This document shows, piece by piece, positions 30,183 through 42,227 of a stretch of 64,000 nucleotides of DNA. The DNA is taken from positions 62,001 through 126,000 of the forward strand of contig JAKJXP020000023.1 of NCBI GenBank assembly GCA_022225965.2. Reading direction: 5' to 3'. Position numbers and translations under genes: made by a program. Within the stretch, counting starts at the first letter, position 1, and every line of letters begins with the position of its first letter. The DNA comes from Diatrype stigma. Taxonomy: Eukaryota > Ascomycota > Sordariomycetes > Xylariales > Diatrypaceae. Under the pieces are notes generated by a model. The model had not been told where the DNA came from and did no database searches. It worked only from the letters and a program-made list of their open reading frames with translations.

Positions 30183-33100
30183 TTAAGTTCTAGGACTCCT
30201 AAGGAAGCCGACGACGCCGCCGCAATACCCTACGAGGCCGTCCAGCCTATCGCACTCCCGCGCATGATGGCGCTTCCACTCGCCCAGCGCCCTCATCAGG
30301 GTATCGCTTTCTAGAATCATATCGAAATGCAACCGGAGAAAGACCGTCATCCAGGCCTGGGTGAGTTCGTAGTCGCGACGCGCCACGAGGCGGCTCGTCA
30401 GCGCGCGGATGAAGTGAAGCAGCTCGTTCGACTCGTCGTCACCTGCCCCCCCTTCGCCGGCACTGAGAGAGCGCAGCTCGAGGTCGGCAGTAGATGGGGA
30501 CAAGGACTTGAGGTGCTCGATGAAGCCATTGTCTGATAGTAATCGGTTAGCTGCGTTACATGAGATTGAAATGAGAAAAGGCCTACAATTTCCAGAAGCG
30601 GCACCGTCTCGTAGTTTGCTCGTAAATATTTGCTCCATCCGTTTGCGTTCGAATTTTGTGATCCTCGACTGGCCTTCATCCTCTTCGGGGTTGTTATTGA
30701 CGAGGCCTTGGCTTGGAGGGGCGCCGCTTGTTGAGGGTAGGAAAAACGGAGCTTTCTCTGGAGCTTTGGGTGCTTCTGTAGGCTTGTTTCTCTGCTTTAT
30801 TAGGTCGAGATGTAGCAAAGTCTGCCATCTGCTACGTGGAACCAAGCTCAGAGTCATCATCTCAGCGCTAAGCTGATCCAAGTTGGGTGCTGTGATAGCA
30901 TCGTCTTCTTCCGCAGATGGTTCATCTTCGAACGCTGCTTCGAGCAGGCCTTGTCCACCTTCCCCTGAGGCCGTTGGCCCTGCTACCTGTTCGACAGCAC
31001 TCTCAGATATTTGCCGCGTAGACACGTGAGTGAAAAGCGTTTTGTTGGTCCATATATTGATACCAAGCTCTCCTTCAGACGCCGCGGCTAAGTATTCGCC
31101 TGTTGCAGAGAACGCTAGCGCATTGCAAGGCCTCTCCAGACGAATAGCATCGATAAGGTGGCTGGTTGGCAAGTCCCAAACTCGTACGATAGAATCTTGC
31201 GACGCAGCCACTATCCACCGGCCGTCATTGGAGAAGCAGAAATCGTTGATTTTTCCTTGGCACCCCCAGAATTCTCGAATAGTTTGCCTCGTCTCTATGT
31301 CCACCACTCGGATAGAGTTGTCGTCACAAGAGAACGCCATCAAATCATTGGCGGCATGATACCGGCAACCTGTGATTGCTACCATCGGTGCCCAGTTGAT
31401 CTCAGCTAGTAGGTTACCTGTCAAGAATTCCCAGAACTTGATCTTGCCATCGAGTGAGCAACTGATCACGGTCTTGTTCATCGAATCGACAACGACGCCA
31501 GTTACGGCTTTCGTATGCTTTCCCCGCCCAGGCCCGAAGCCGTCCGTAGCCTTAGCTTGGAACTGTACAACGGAATCGGCTTGTCTCAGCTGTTGCATCT
31601 TCAGTTGCCGTGCCTGTGCTGGAGTAAGCTTTGATGGGAAGCGCTGACGGTGCAACCCCGATTGGAGGTTGAACATATCGAGGGCTCCGTCGACCGATCC
31701 TACAACAGCAAAGGTTCCACAAGGACTCATAGCAACGGTCGACACGTTCGCCCCGTCTCCGGTCGGGAACGCCCACCTGCCCGCTCTCTTGCGACCCCAG
31801 AACCATGTGCGGGCGAACGGATCATCTTTATGAGCAGTGACAACACTCTCCCAGCCTGTCATACCGCTGACTTCAGCATCCATTTGTTTCTTCTGGTCTC
31901 GGGACTTCTGCCACAAAGCTTGTTTTCCAGGCATGGCGCCCATTCCACCATCCCGATTGAGAGAACATGCTATGCACGTAATTTCAGACGCTTTCAAATC
32001 CTCCAGGGTAGTGGTAGGGCCATGACTTAGAGCACTGTTTGCGAGTATGCCGAATTTCTTTGCTTTCTTTCGAATGTTCCCTTGGCTTAGTTCAGTGCTC
32101 TGGCCATCGCGACGCAGACTCCAGCCCCATAAACTTCTGTCCCTGCCACCGCTGAGCAGCCATTTATTACCAACCTCCGCCCCCTCGAAATCTGTGGGGA
32201 GGAAATGCAGACATGACACAGGTGCTGCATGACCGCTCCTGGTGTGCAGAATTCTTGGTATTGGCGAAAATGGAGTTTCATCAAAGATCCACGTCTTCAA
32301 GGAGTTGTCCCGACCGCTGGTCACAATGACAGGTTGGCCGGCAAGGAATTCGATCTTGCTAACTCCTCCACGGACTCGCGGACCCTCGTGGGCAGGAGGA
32401 TTGTGAGCACTGCGGAGAACACCCATCACTCGACCACCCTCATTGAGATCCCAGAAGGTGATATCACCGCTGAGCTGAGCTGCGGTCGCCATAACTCCAT
32501 CTTTGCGACCATCCTGGCCAGCGCCCACCCCATCCGTCCGGAATGCGATACTCGTTACGGGCGCATCTTCGGTGCCTGCGTTGACTCGAAGCAAGGTCTT
32601 GTCCGTGAGAATATTATGGAGAATCAGAGTGCCGTCCGCATACGATATAGCTAAGAGCGAAAGCGCGGGCGAAGGCTGGAGACATGTTACGGCACCACAG
32701 TTCGGAGACGGAGGTAGGATGGTGTAGATCAGTTTTCCCGTAGAGACGTTCCAGATCTCAACCCATCCGTCTCTTCTTGCGGCAAACACCTTGTTGAGAT
32801 ATGTAGGCATAGTGCAAATACCGCCAGTAAGCTCGTTGTCTCCTTTGCGCGAGGCCATGGTGAAAAGTGTGGTATAATGCTCGAGAGTGGACGTTTTCCA
32901 CACTTCAATGCGCGTCGATGAACAGCCGAGGATCCAGGAGCCGAAGACAATGAGTTGCTTTATCGGTTGCTGAAGGTCAAGCGGTAGTTCGAGCTCGCCG
33001 ATTTTCTTCCCTCTCTGGAAGATCCAGAGGCCCTGATGCTCTCCATTGCCAGCATCGCCCCAAGCGGCAAACACCTTTCCCTTCCAGGCGCATGTCGCAG

Positions 33101-33432
33101 TGATATCATGAGGTACCTGCGGTCGGGTTATGAAGATGAGGTTCAGGCCGCGCCTCAAGTCGTACGTCTGTAGCGAGCGCCCTATAGAAGTGGTGATCTG
33201 GAAGGTCGTTTTGCCGAGAGGGATCGAGGTGAAGGGCACATTTGTAGGCGAAACAAGGCCGACTGTCTAGATACCAGATTCAGCACATACACAACCAGGG
33301 AAGTCTTCTGCTTATACATACCCTGTAGGGGGCGAATATCCTAGACTGTCCGGAGGACGAACGCTTAGGTTGAGAGACTGCGCCAATCTTCTGGCGTTTG
33401 ACCAGAGGTCCTTCGGGATCGGAGTGAGGCAT
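30183..33432 (-). CDS. UTP21: U3 snoRNP / SSU processome WD-repeat protein Utp21 (WDR36)
   Basis: Three exons, 5' to 3': 33432-33322, 33266-30587 and 30532-30183, coding for 1046 residues. The first exon supplies MPHSDPEGPL and RIFAPYR, joined to TVGLVSPTNVPFTS, the conserved Utp21 start. Twin WD40 propellers cover residues about 50-750 (for example DGWVEIWNVSTGKL, VSCSLDGKIKFWEF-like and SQDSIVRVWDLPTS). The C-terminal Utp21 domain (about 800-1046) includes SRWQTLLHLDLIKQRNKP and RRDYELTQAWMTVFLRLH. It acts in the nucleolus in early 18S pre-rRNA processing as a UTP-B subunit. The second intron (30533-30586) is 54 nt, a multiple of three without a stop, so unspliced reading stays open and adds 18 residues. 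Splicing gives ASGNYNGFIEHLKSL, as the family expects. Confidence 0.93.
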
Positions 33433-35758
33433 GGGATACTATATTCTCTCTGTATCCAGCACTCATGCGATATATAAGTCTTTAGATCTGCTGTCCGAAT
33501 GGGCGATACCGCAAGCCCAATTGCAGATAGATGTGTTTGCTCCAAGACATCAAGATATGCCCTTTGCTTTATCGCATCCTCATGAGCTGGAAATTTTCTG
33601 ATAAACTTATCGGCGATTTTGCTCCTGGTCCTCCGACTTCAGTACTAGCATAATCACCTTAAGCTAACTCAGGCCCCCATTAGGTGGCTATCATGCATTG
33701 TTAGATGTAATATGTACCACCCCGCTTCAGCGACAACAAACAAATGACTACATGTATGTATGTATGAACTACCTACCTACGTAGTTACATAGCAGGTATG
33801 TGTAAGTGGTGTGAATGACATACAGGAGGCCGATATCAAAGGTTTGAAAAGAGATCTGGAAGGTGTTTGCTCAGTATCAAAAATTTCAAGAGTTCCAAGG
33901 ATACATATAGCATGTCTTAACTGGTCATGCCTCATTATATGTAATGTTGACTTGGCTTTGCGATTTGCCAAGGTTCCTTTCACATGCCACCGCCTACTAT
34001 CCCGTACTACTTGATGCAAGATGTAACCTTGAGCTACATGTCTGCATGTATGTAGTTACCTATGTAGCTACGCAAGGATGGCAACTCAATTGGGTGGGCG
34101 CACAAACATAATGCGTTCTTATTTGCTGATGGCATGACTGCTACGGCTCCATGCCCCGTAAATCTACCTACAAGATAGGTACCTAGTAGCTTGTCAAACG
34201 TCACTTAACGTTTTCCACCCCCTTCCGGGACACACTAGGATCTGGGACGGCCCCATTTCTCATATGAGGGATAAAAGGATATATCGACATAACCGATATT
34301 ACCATAACCATATATAGCCTTTTTCTGCCTTAAATCTTCGAATTAAATTTTGTGAAATTTCTCTTACATAAAGCTTTATGTAATTAAGTTATATATGAAG
34401 TTGCATGTATTTCCGAGCAATGTTGGTGGAGTTATGAATTTTTAAAGTTGGTATTACTATATAAGAAATGGGGGTGTCCCAGATCCTAGTGTGTCCCGAA
34501 AGGGGGTGGAAAACGTTAGGTAGAGGTAGTTACGACGTACAGGTGGTAAGTATGACAACCTGGAAGACATAGACAAAAAAATCCTCCTTTTGTTCCATAT
34601 TCGATGGATACATACCTACATACATGGTAACACATCTCCTGTGCTTGCTGAACTCTCTTCCCATCAATGTCTCATCAGTCCTTTCGGTTTTGATTAAACC
34701 GGGTTCTCTGGTTACTATTTATCTAAATACCTACAGTATGTAGAACGTTTGAATTCAATAAACGCTTCCTAGAGAAAGACTCATCATGTTCCTTTCCTAG
34801 GCCCCTTCCACGAACCACGGACAAATACACCCAACCCTCCATTGGTTTCCACGATCTTCCGAACACTTCAACTGGCTGACTGCACTCGCATTCTACGTAG
34901 AAAGAACCGGTAGACTTGTACATAGTCCATGTCGAGTTTCCATTTGGATTGCATTCTACGATAGCATTTATCACGGCGCTCAGAGTACATGCTAGCTACC
35001 TAACGCTTGCTAGGTTATAGTGCCAACCAGGCTTCTTACACCGACCAAGCAGCCCAAGTCACTTACCTACCCTCTCACAGCAGCAGCAGCCAAGCTCTAC
35101 GAACGGAATGCATTAGTTACTGTGGGCATATGGATGACTAGCTTGCGTGTCTACCTACTCTCTACTTACATAGGTATCTACTATCTACTATTATCATAGA
35201 CATCCCTATCTCGGTACCTACTTACCTACTTACCTACCGGCCTACCTGCTTGCCTGCTTATCTGCTTATGTAGGTAGGTAGCTTTAGCACCTCTGATTGC
35301 AAGACAAGAACATCTCAAGTATCACCAAGGCCCATATTAGCTGTAGTTCTCCACATCTAGTTGGACCTCGGGGAATCGTGAGCGTGAACTACGAAAGCTT
35401 GGAACCTCGAAGGAAGGCATAAGCCCGAGAGACGGAGACACAGTGGCAGAGAGCAGAGAACAGGGAGGAAAGACGCATAGAGGACGGGGCACAGCAACAT
35501 CTGATCTGAATTGCCACCTCCACCTGCAGTACACTCGCAGTAAATACCTACAGTGGCGGTTGGCAACCCCAGGTCTAGGACTGCTAGATCACCATCGAGC
35601 CGTTCGGTCCAACTAGCTTGGAGTCCGGTACCTGACGTGTACCTGACCGGTGGTGACGTTTTTACGCTACCTTGACCTGCCTAGGTAAGGTAGCTAGCAG
35701 TTGGCAATATACTTCTAGGCTGTGTACGAGAAAGGACCAAAGAAAAACAACTTAATAA
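33433..35758. other. Divergent intergenic region between UTP21 and VIP1, containing a MITE-like element
   Basis: These 2.3 kb hold both promoters and the element at 34208-34516. The stretch 35150-35280 is dense in CTACCTA/TAGGTAG words in both orientations. A short open minus-strand stretch with four Cys (34723-34992) is discussed in the findings. No gene is supported. Confidence 0.55.
34208..34516. mobile_element. MITE-like element with 53-bp terminal inverted repeats and TA target duplication
   Basis: The left end (34208-34260, starting ACGTTTTCCACCCCCTT) is the inverted copy of the right end (34464-34516) with three or four mismatches over 53 bp. The element is flanked by TA on both sides (34206-34207 and 34517-34518), as left by Tc1/mariner and pogo-type transposases. 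The 203-bp interior is AT-rich, encodes nothing, and contains the 20-bp palindrome TTACATAAAGCTTTATGTAA (34364-34383) near the centre. The size and lack of coding capacity indicate a non-autonomous element. Confidence 0.85.
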
Positions 35759-38700
35759 ATGGCTGGGGACACGCCAGGCACAGAGAAGGAGTCACTGGAT
35801 AATTCAAGCAAGCGACTTTCGTCAGCCTCGCGGTCTGCGTCTTCCTCTGTAGCCAATAATAGCTTCGCTGGTTCTATACTGTCTAGCGGTAGTAAGAGTC
35901 GGCATGCGGAGCCTGTTGGAACCACTGACGTCCCAATCGAGCCTGCAAGTATATCGATGCCATCCCCCTCGCTTTCACTGAAATCACATCGCCCCTCCCT
36001 CTGCCATCGTCGCGAGTCATCAACTTCCGAAACCAGGAAGGAGGACTCGAGGCATACCACAAGCACTGAACCTGCCCCCTTTGACGATTCAAAGAGCACC
36101 TTAAAGCTTTTTTCCGGCAATCAGTCCTCACAAGATCTCAGCCTCAGCCACCAACTGCCTGGTCCTGCTATGAGCTCTCGATCTTCCTTCTCTGAATACG
36201 ACAGTTCAAAGCGTATATCTACATCTTCTATCTATTCGCTCACGTCTGCTCGTGGGGTCTTGAGCACTTCCATACCCAGCACTACTAGCGACCCGGCGGC
36301 CCCTATTCAACGGTCTGGTTCAGGTATCATGTCGACCGGGAAAGGCTTGGGTCCGGCACCTGGTCAGTCTGGATCGGGTGTATCCAATGTGACCGTCACA
36401 ACCTCTTCCAACTCTAATGCTCATTCTCCTTCCAATGGAGGTGGCCCTCAGTTGACTGCCCAGGTCCCACACCACAACAACCCGTTGGATCTCGTCAAGC
36501 GGAACACTGCACCTCCCTCCTCTGGCCAGCACGCGCGGCCCCAACCGCCAACAAGATCCCGCAGTAGGGCTAAGCGTCGGTTTAGTGGGAGTACTGCTAC
36601 TAGTAGTCACAGCCCCAGCAGTGACCGGCCTGCAGGTTCCAGAGAAAAGGAGGAAATCAAGCCTGCCCCATGGGGCATCATTGGCGTTTGTGCCCTGGAC
36701 TCGAAAGCACGGAGCAAACCCAGCAGAAACATCCTCAATCGCATCATAGCCAATCAAGAATTTGATGTCATCGTTTTTGGAGACAAGGTTATTCTAGACG
36801 AAGGTAGGTGGAATAAATCATCCTCCCTCGACCTTTGCGAAGACAATAGCTAACGGCCCAGCAGAAGTAGAGAACTGGCCAATATGTGATTACCTTATAT
36901 CATTCTACTCCGATGGATTCCCATTGGATAAAGCAGTCAACTATGTAAAAGCTCGGAAGCCGTTCTGTGTCAATGACGTCCCCATGCAGAAGATACTCTG
37001 GGATCGGAGGCTCTGTTTACGAATTCTTAACCAGATTCAAGTGCCTACTCCGAAGCGTGTTGAGATCAACCGCGATGGCGGCCCAGCCCTCCTGACTCCG
37101 GAGATCATCAAGCATGTACAGGACATTACGGGCGTCGCTCTGGAGCCTAGGGGCCAGGAATACTATCGCGTCCCTCGAAAAGTGGAGTTACTCGACGATG
37201 GTGACATCATCAGCGTCGACGGCACACTGTTAAAGAAGCCTTTCGTGGAAAAGCCGACGAGCGGCGAGGATCACAACATTATCATATACTTTCCACGGGC
37301 GGCGGGAGGAGGCGCCCGGAAGCTTTTCAGGAAAATCGGCAACAAGAGCTCCGAGTATGTCTCGGACTTGATAGTCCCACGGGCTATCACTGAACCGGAG
37401 GGTAGTTTTATCTACGAAAAGTTTATGGAAGTGGAAAATGCCGAGGACGTGAAGGCCTACACGGTTGGGCCTCAATATTGCCATGCAGAGACGAGAAAGT
37501 CTCCGGTAGTCGACGGCATCGTTAGACGAAATACCCACGGAAAAGAAGTCCGCTATGTCACTGCTCTGACAGTCGATGAAAAGGAGATGGCCACAAAGAT
37601 TGCAAACACATTTGGTCAACGTGTCTGCGGGTTTGATCTGTTGCGGGCTGGCGGAAAAAGCTATGTGATCGACGTCAATGGCTGGAGCTTCGTGAAGGAC
37701 AACGAGGGATATTACGATAAATGCGCGGATATCCTGAAGGAGATGTTCAAGAAAGAGAAGCTACGTAGAGGCGGGCTCAACCCTATTCCCTCCCCGGCCC
37801 TCTCCGATGCTGGAGATCCATTCGCGAAAGCCCTTGCGACGGGCAAAGACCGTGAAGCGCATTCTGGAGCATCCCAATCCAACCTGGCGAAGACGCCAAG
37901 CAATATCCTTCAGCCACAAGACGACTCTGCAACTTCGAAGGCGGACGAGCCTGGCACTGGCGTCGTCTCACCCCCGAAGTCTGAACCGGGAGTTGCGATC
38001 CCAACCAGGACGCCGAACCTTGCTACTTCCAGCCCAGCTGGTGATTCTCTCCCCAGCAGCGTCCCGAACACGGCTCCATCCACTCTGCCAACGACACCCT
38101 CTGGAGGTTTGGAGCGCGGGCCTGGCATGCATGAGGAGCAACCAACACCTCCGCCTCCCCCACCCAAACACTCGTGGAAGCTCAAGGGGATGGTTTCTGT
38201 AATTCGTCATGCAGACCGTACACCCAAGCAGAAGTACAAATTCACTTTTCACACCACGCCATTCATCGAGCTTCTGAAGGGCCACCAGGAAGAGGTCCTC
38301 CTTATCGGAGAAGCGGCACTGTCTAGCGTCCTTGATGCAGTGGATATCGCCCTTAAGGAAGGCGAAGAAGATCGTGGAAAGCTGAAATCGCTTCGTAATG
38401 TCTTGGTGAAGAAAGGTGGCTGGGCAGGAACCAAGGTTCAAATCAAGCCAATGTTTCGTAAAAAGAGGTCAGACGAAGGGGCCCCTGAAGTGACACCCAA
38501 GGCGACCGCCGAGGGAGTCAAGCCAGAGGGAGTCAAGCCAGAAAAAGAGTCCAGCCCTAAAGACGCCCTGCGCGAAGAACAGAAAGAGACCATTGCCGAG
38601 GCATTGGAACACAAAGAACAGGAATTAGACGACGTGATGAGGGGTCGTAAAAGTGCTCCTGATGTGGACAGTGGTGAGCGTCGGCCGGCAGGTACACCGA

Positions 38701-40955
38701 GACGTCAAGACTCGATGTCGGGCGTGACTATGTCTAAGTTCACCGCTGCAGAGAACAGCCTCGTGTTGGACAAATTACAGCTCATTGTCAAGTGGGGAGG
38801 CGAACCCACGCATTCGGCACGGTACCAAGCTCAAGAACTGGCACAGAATATGCGGAACGACTACCTATTACTCAACAGACACATCCTAGAAGAGGTGCAC
38901 GTCTTTAGCAGTTCCGAGCGAAGAGTCACTGCCAGTGCCCAGATTTGGGCAGGTTCGTTCCTGGACAAGAAGGAGGTGCCCGATGATTTTATTACGATCA
39001 GGAAAGATTTGCTCGACGATTCGAACGCCGCGAAGGACGAGATGGACAAAGTGAAAAAGAAGCTCAAAGGTCTGCTCCGCAAAGGCAACGATCGCCCTCC
39101 ACAGTTTGCTTGGCCGGAGGGCATGCCCGAACCGTCGGAGGTGCAGACACGGGTTGTCCAGCTGATGAACTTCCATCGTCGTGTCATGCATTACAACTAC
39201 AACAAGCTGTATAGTGGTGCCGTGAACTCGCTCAATGCCATCAGCAACCACAGCTCCGAGAAGCTCAGCGGAGAGGGTTCAAACACGCCGGTCTCTACTT
39301 CCATCTCCCAAGCGAACGCTATCAACAGCATACAAGCTCGCTGGTGCTGCGGAGAGGATGCAGAACTGTTCCGCGAACGCTGGGAGAAGCTCTTCGCGGA
39401 GTTCTGTGATTACGAGAAAGTCGACCCGAGCAAGATCTCGGAGCTCTATGACACGATGAAGTTCGACGCGCTCCATAACCGCCAGTTCCTCGAGTGGGTT
39501 TTCACCCCGCCTAAGCATATGCTCGAGGAGGAAATGGGCATCTCGGTCAGCCGCGACGGCAAAGCCTCGCCTAAGGATGGTGAAGACCATAGCAACGGTA
39601 AGTCGGCCGATGACAAGTCGGACAGGCACCAGCCTGTCCCCTCGCCGCCGTCAGGGGAAAGCAGGTCGGAAAGGCCGGATCGGTCGGAGAGGTCCAGCCA
39701 AGGCGACATCTCGTCAGAGAGGTCGGTCCGAAGGATCTTCAGAAGGAGGTCGTGGATGAAGCACACCAGCGATGTTACGCCACCCGAACAGTATTTCCAC
39801 TTATACAAGGGGGGCAACAGCCCGACAAAGGCCAAGACAGATGTACGATTCGAACCTCTTAGAGAGCTTTACCAGTTAGCCAAGGTGCTGTTCGACTTTA
39901 TTTGCCCTCAGGAATACGGTATCTCTGATACTGAAAAGGTACGTCATTTCTAATCACGCAGTGGGAACATCTTAGTTAGCTAACAAGTGCAATGCGAAGC
40001 TTGAAATCGGGCTTCTCACATCGCTCCCTCTGCTCAAGGAAATTGTCCAGGACCTCGAAGAGATGCAGGCGTCGGACGACGCCAAGTCGTTCTTCTACTT
40101 CACCAAGGAGTCGCACATCTACACACTGCTGAACTGCATCCTCGAGGGCGGCATCGAGACCAAGATCAACCGCCGCGCCATCCCCGAGCTCGACTACCTC
40201 TCGCAAATCTGCTTCGAGCTGTACGAGTCGGAGAACAAGCCGCCGCCCGACGCACCGCACCCGCCGGACCACCCTACGTTCAACTACAGCATCCGGATTA
40301 CTATCAGTCCCGGCTGTCACATCTACGACCCGCTGGATATCCAACTGGACAGCAAGCATTGTATCGGCTGCGCGCCGCGCAGGAGTCTGACGCCCCATGG
40401 CGACTGGAAACAGGTTATCGAGACCCTACGGGCCAAGTTCCACCAGTAAGCAGCGACACCCTTCCTAGTCTCAAACTTTACGCTACCACATGGTTCCCTT
40501 GTCTTGTCTTGCACCATTTGTGATGGCAAGAAACGTCGTTGCAATGGACTATATTTGCCTGCGGAATGGTTGAAACTTGACTAACTTACTTTTACCACTA
40601 CTTTAGGGTCAAACTGCCAAAGACTTTCCTGGCTGTCAACCTGTCAGATGCCTTCACGTTCCAAGAAAAGGAGCGCCACAACTCAGAGGGGGGCGACAAC
40701 GCTGGTGGTGGTGGCGACGCTGAGAAGGACGGTCCTTCTTCCACTGAAGCCGCGCCAGCACTAGAGACGGAGCAACAGCAGCCGGCCGAGCTTGATCTTG
40801 CAGCAGCGGCCTCACCGCCTACTGCTACTACGACGGAGGAAGCGGCTGGTGCTGATGCCGCCCAGGCTAATCGCAATAAGGGCGACGATCCGAGTAGTTC
40901 GGCTCCAGGTCCAAGTCCCGGTTCAGGGGAAGCCCAGCCGGATGGCGCTGATTGA
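35759..40955 (+). CDS. VIP1: Inositol hexakisphosphate / diphosphoinositol-pentakisphosphate kinase (Vip1/PPIP5K)
   Basis: Four exons (35759-36803, 36865-39938, 40000-40445, 40607-40955) encode 1637 residues, long for the family. Residues 1-300 are Ser/Thr/Pro-rich and probably disordered. The kinase domain, an ATP-grasp fold, spans about 305-680 ([18 protein letters not shown], then [40 protein letters not shown], and [20 protein letters not shown]). After a Pro/Ser linker the histidine-phosphatase-like domain begins near residue 790 with [12 protein letters not shown]. It is interrupted by charged, low-complexity inserts near residues 900-970 and 1260-1330. The protein makes and turns over inositol pyrophosphates that signal phosphate status and control microtubules and polar growth. 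The tail (last 90 residues) is acidic and Ala/Gly-rich. Introns are 61, 61 and 161 nt. Confidence 0.93.
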
Positions 40956-41205
40956 GCAAGAAAAAGGTGTAGCAGCAAACCCGCTCTAATTTGTTAGGAT
41001 CGCTCGCGACTAGAGCCGGTAGCCCTCAACACGGTCTGGTGCGGTTTATTAGCCGTGAGAGGAGCTCCCAGGTGTGTACCTAGTTATAACTATAGCTATG
41101 TACCTACATAGGTAGCGCAGCGCTTTTCTCCTCGCGAGTTGGAGTACATACCTGCCGACACCCGAGAGGGTTTGCTTCCTCCTGCAATGGGGCCGATGAA
41201 TAGGG

Positions 41206-41243
41206 CGTGTGTAGTGTGTGTAGTGTGTAGTGTGTAGTGTGTA
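41206..41243 (+). repeat. Tandem heptamer minisatellite (TAGTGTG)
   Basis: About five units of TAGTGTG, one with an extra TG, lie 250 bp after the VIP1 stop codon, probably beyond or within its 3' UTR. Confidence 0.85.
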
Positions 41244-42160
41244 GGCATAATGGGGGGGACCATCCGGAAAAGAATCTATTGTTTCACCTTCTAGAAGGCG
41301 GTGAAGGGGGGGGGAAGAAGAAAGTGTCTTGCTTTTTTTCATTGGACACGGGAAGCTTGTTTAGAGGAGATGAGATGAAACGGGAACAAGGACAGGATGA
41401 TGGGATCGGATGGGATGGACATCATGCCAATGCCAATCAACGGGACTGGTGTTCTACTCCATACCTACCTCCATACCTAGTTCCATAGTTGGTTGCCAAG
41501 TCGTCAGTCACCCCGTACATACACTTATACAGAGCAGTTTAGATTGTACTAAATAAATAAAATACAATGCAATGCAATAGAAAGGCCAGTAGCTATCGAA
41601 AATCACCATACATCCGGATTGCAATGATTATGATTATAGTTAATACGTTAACTACCAATTACCTAACATGCTCGTTTGATTACTTAAGGAGCGGAGCGGA
41701 GCGTCTAAGTATGTAGGTATTATAGTATTATAGTACTACATGGAATTATAGGTGGAAGAAACCTTCTGGTGGAGGGGCAGGTAAGTACGAAGTACGAGGA
41801 AAACCGTCGCTTGGCAGACATCGGAAAATGTAAATCAGCATTCCAGGGACATTGAAACCTTGAAGCTACAGCTACTAAAATAACTACCTAGGTAGTCTTA
41901 CGATTACGATGTTATACCCACGCAGCAGCCCACGCACGTGGTAACTTAAAACTAGCGCACTGATTTACCGGTGCTATAGAACCACATACCCAGTAACTCC
42001 CTGGCATCGTACCTAAGCTACCATCCGTGCTAGGCTCTAGCTAAAGAGGCCAAGGCAAGTCGCGATAGATGGAGAATAGCGCCTTGTTGTTTACCTAGTC
42101 TAGGGCCTTGATCACCCGCCCACCAGCAGAGATCGGCAAGTCTGTCCGTTTCTTTGGGTT

Positions 42161-42227
42161 CCTTCTTTTCTTCCTTCCTTTTCTTCTCTCGTTCTTCTTC
42201 TTCTTCTTCTTTTCCTTCTTCTTCCTT
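42161..42227 (+). repeat. Pyrimidine tract with (TTC)n
   Basis: A 67-bp almost pure C/T stretch, including a TTC run at 42193-42210. The complementary strand is purine-only, a possible triplex-forming tract. Confidence 0.8.
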
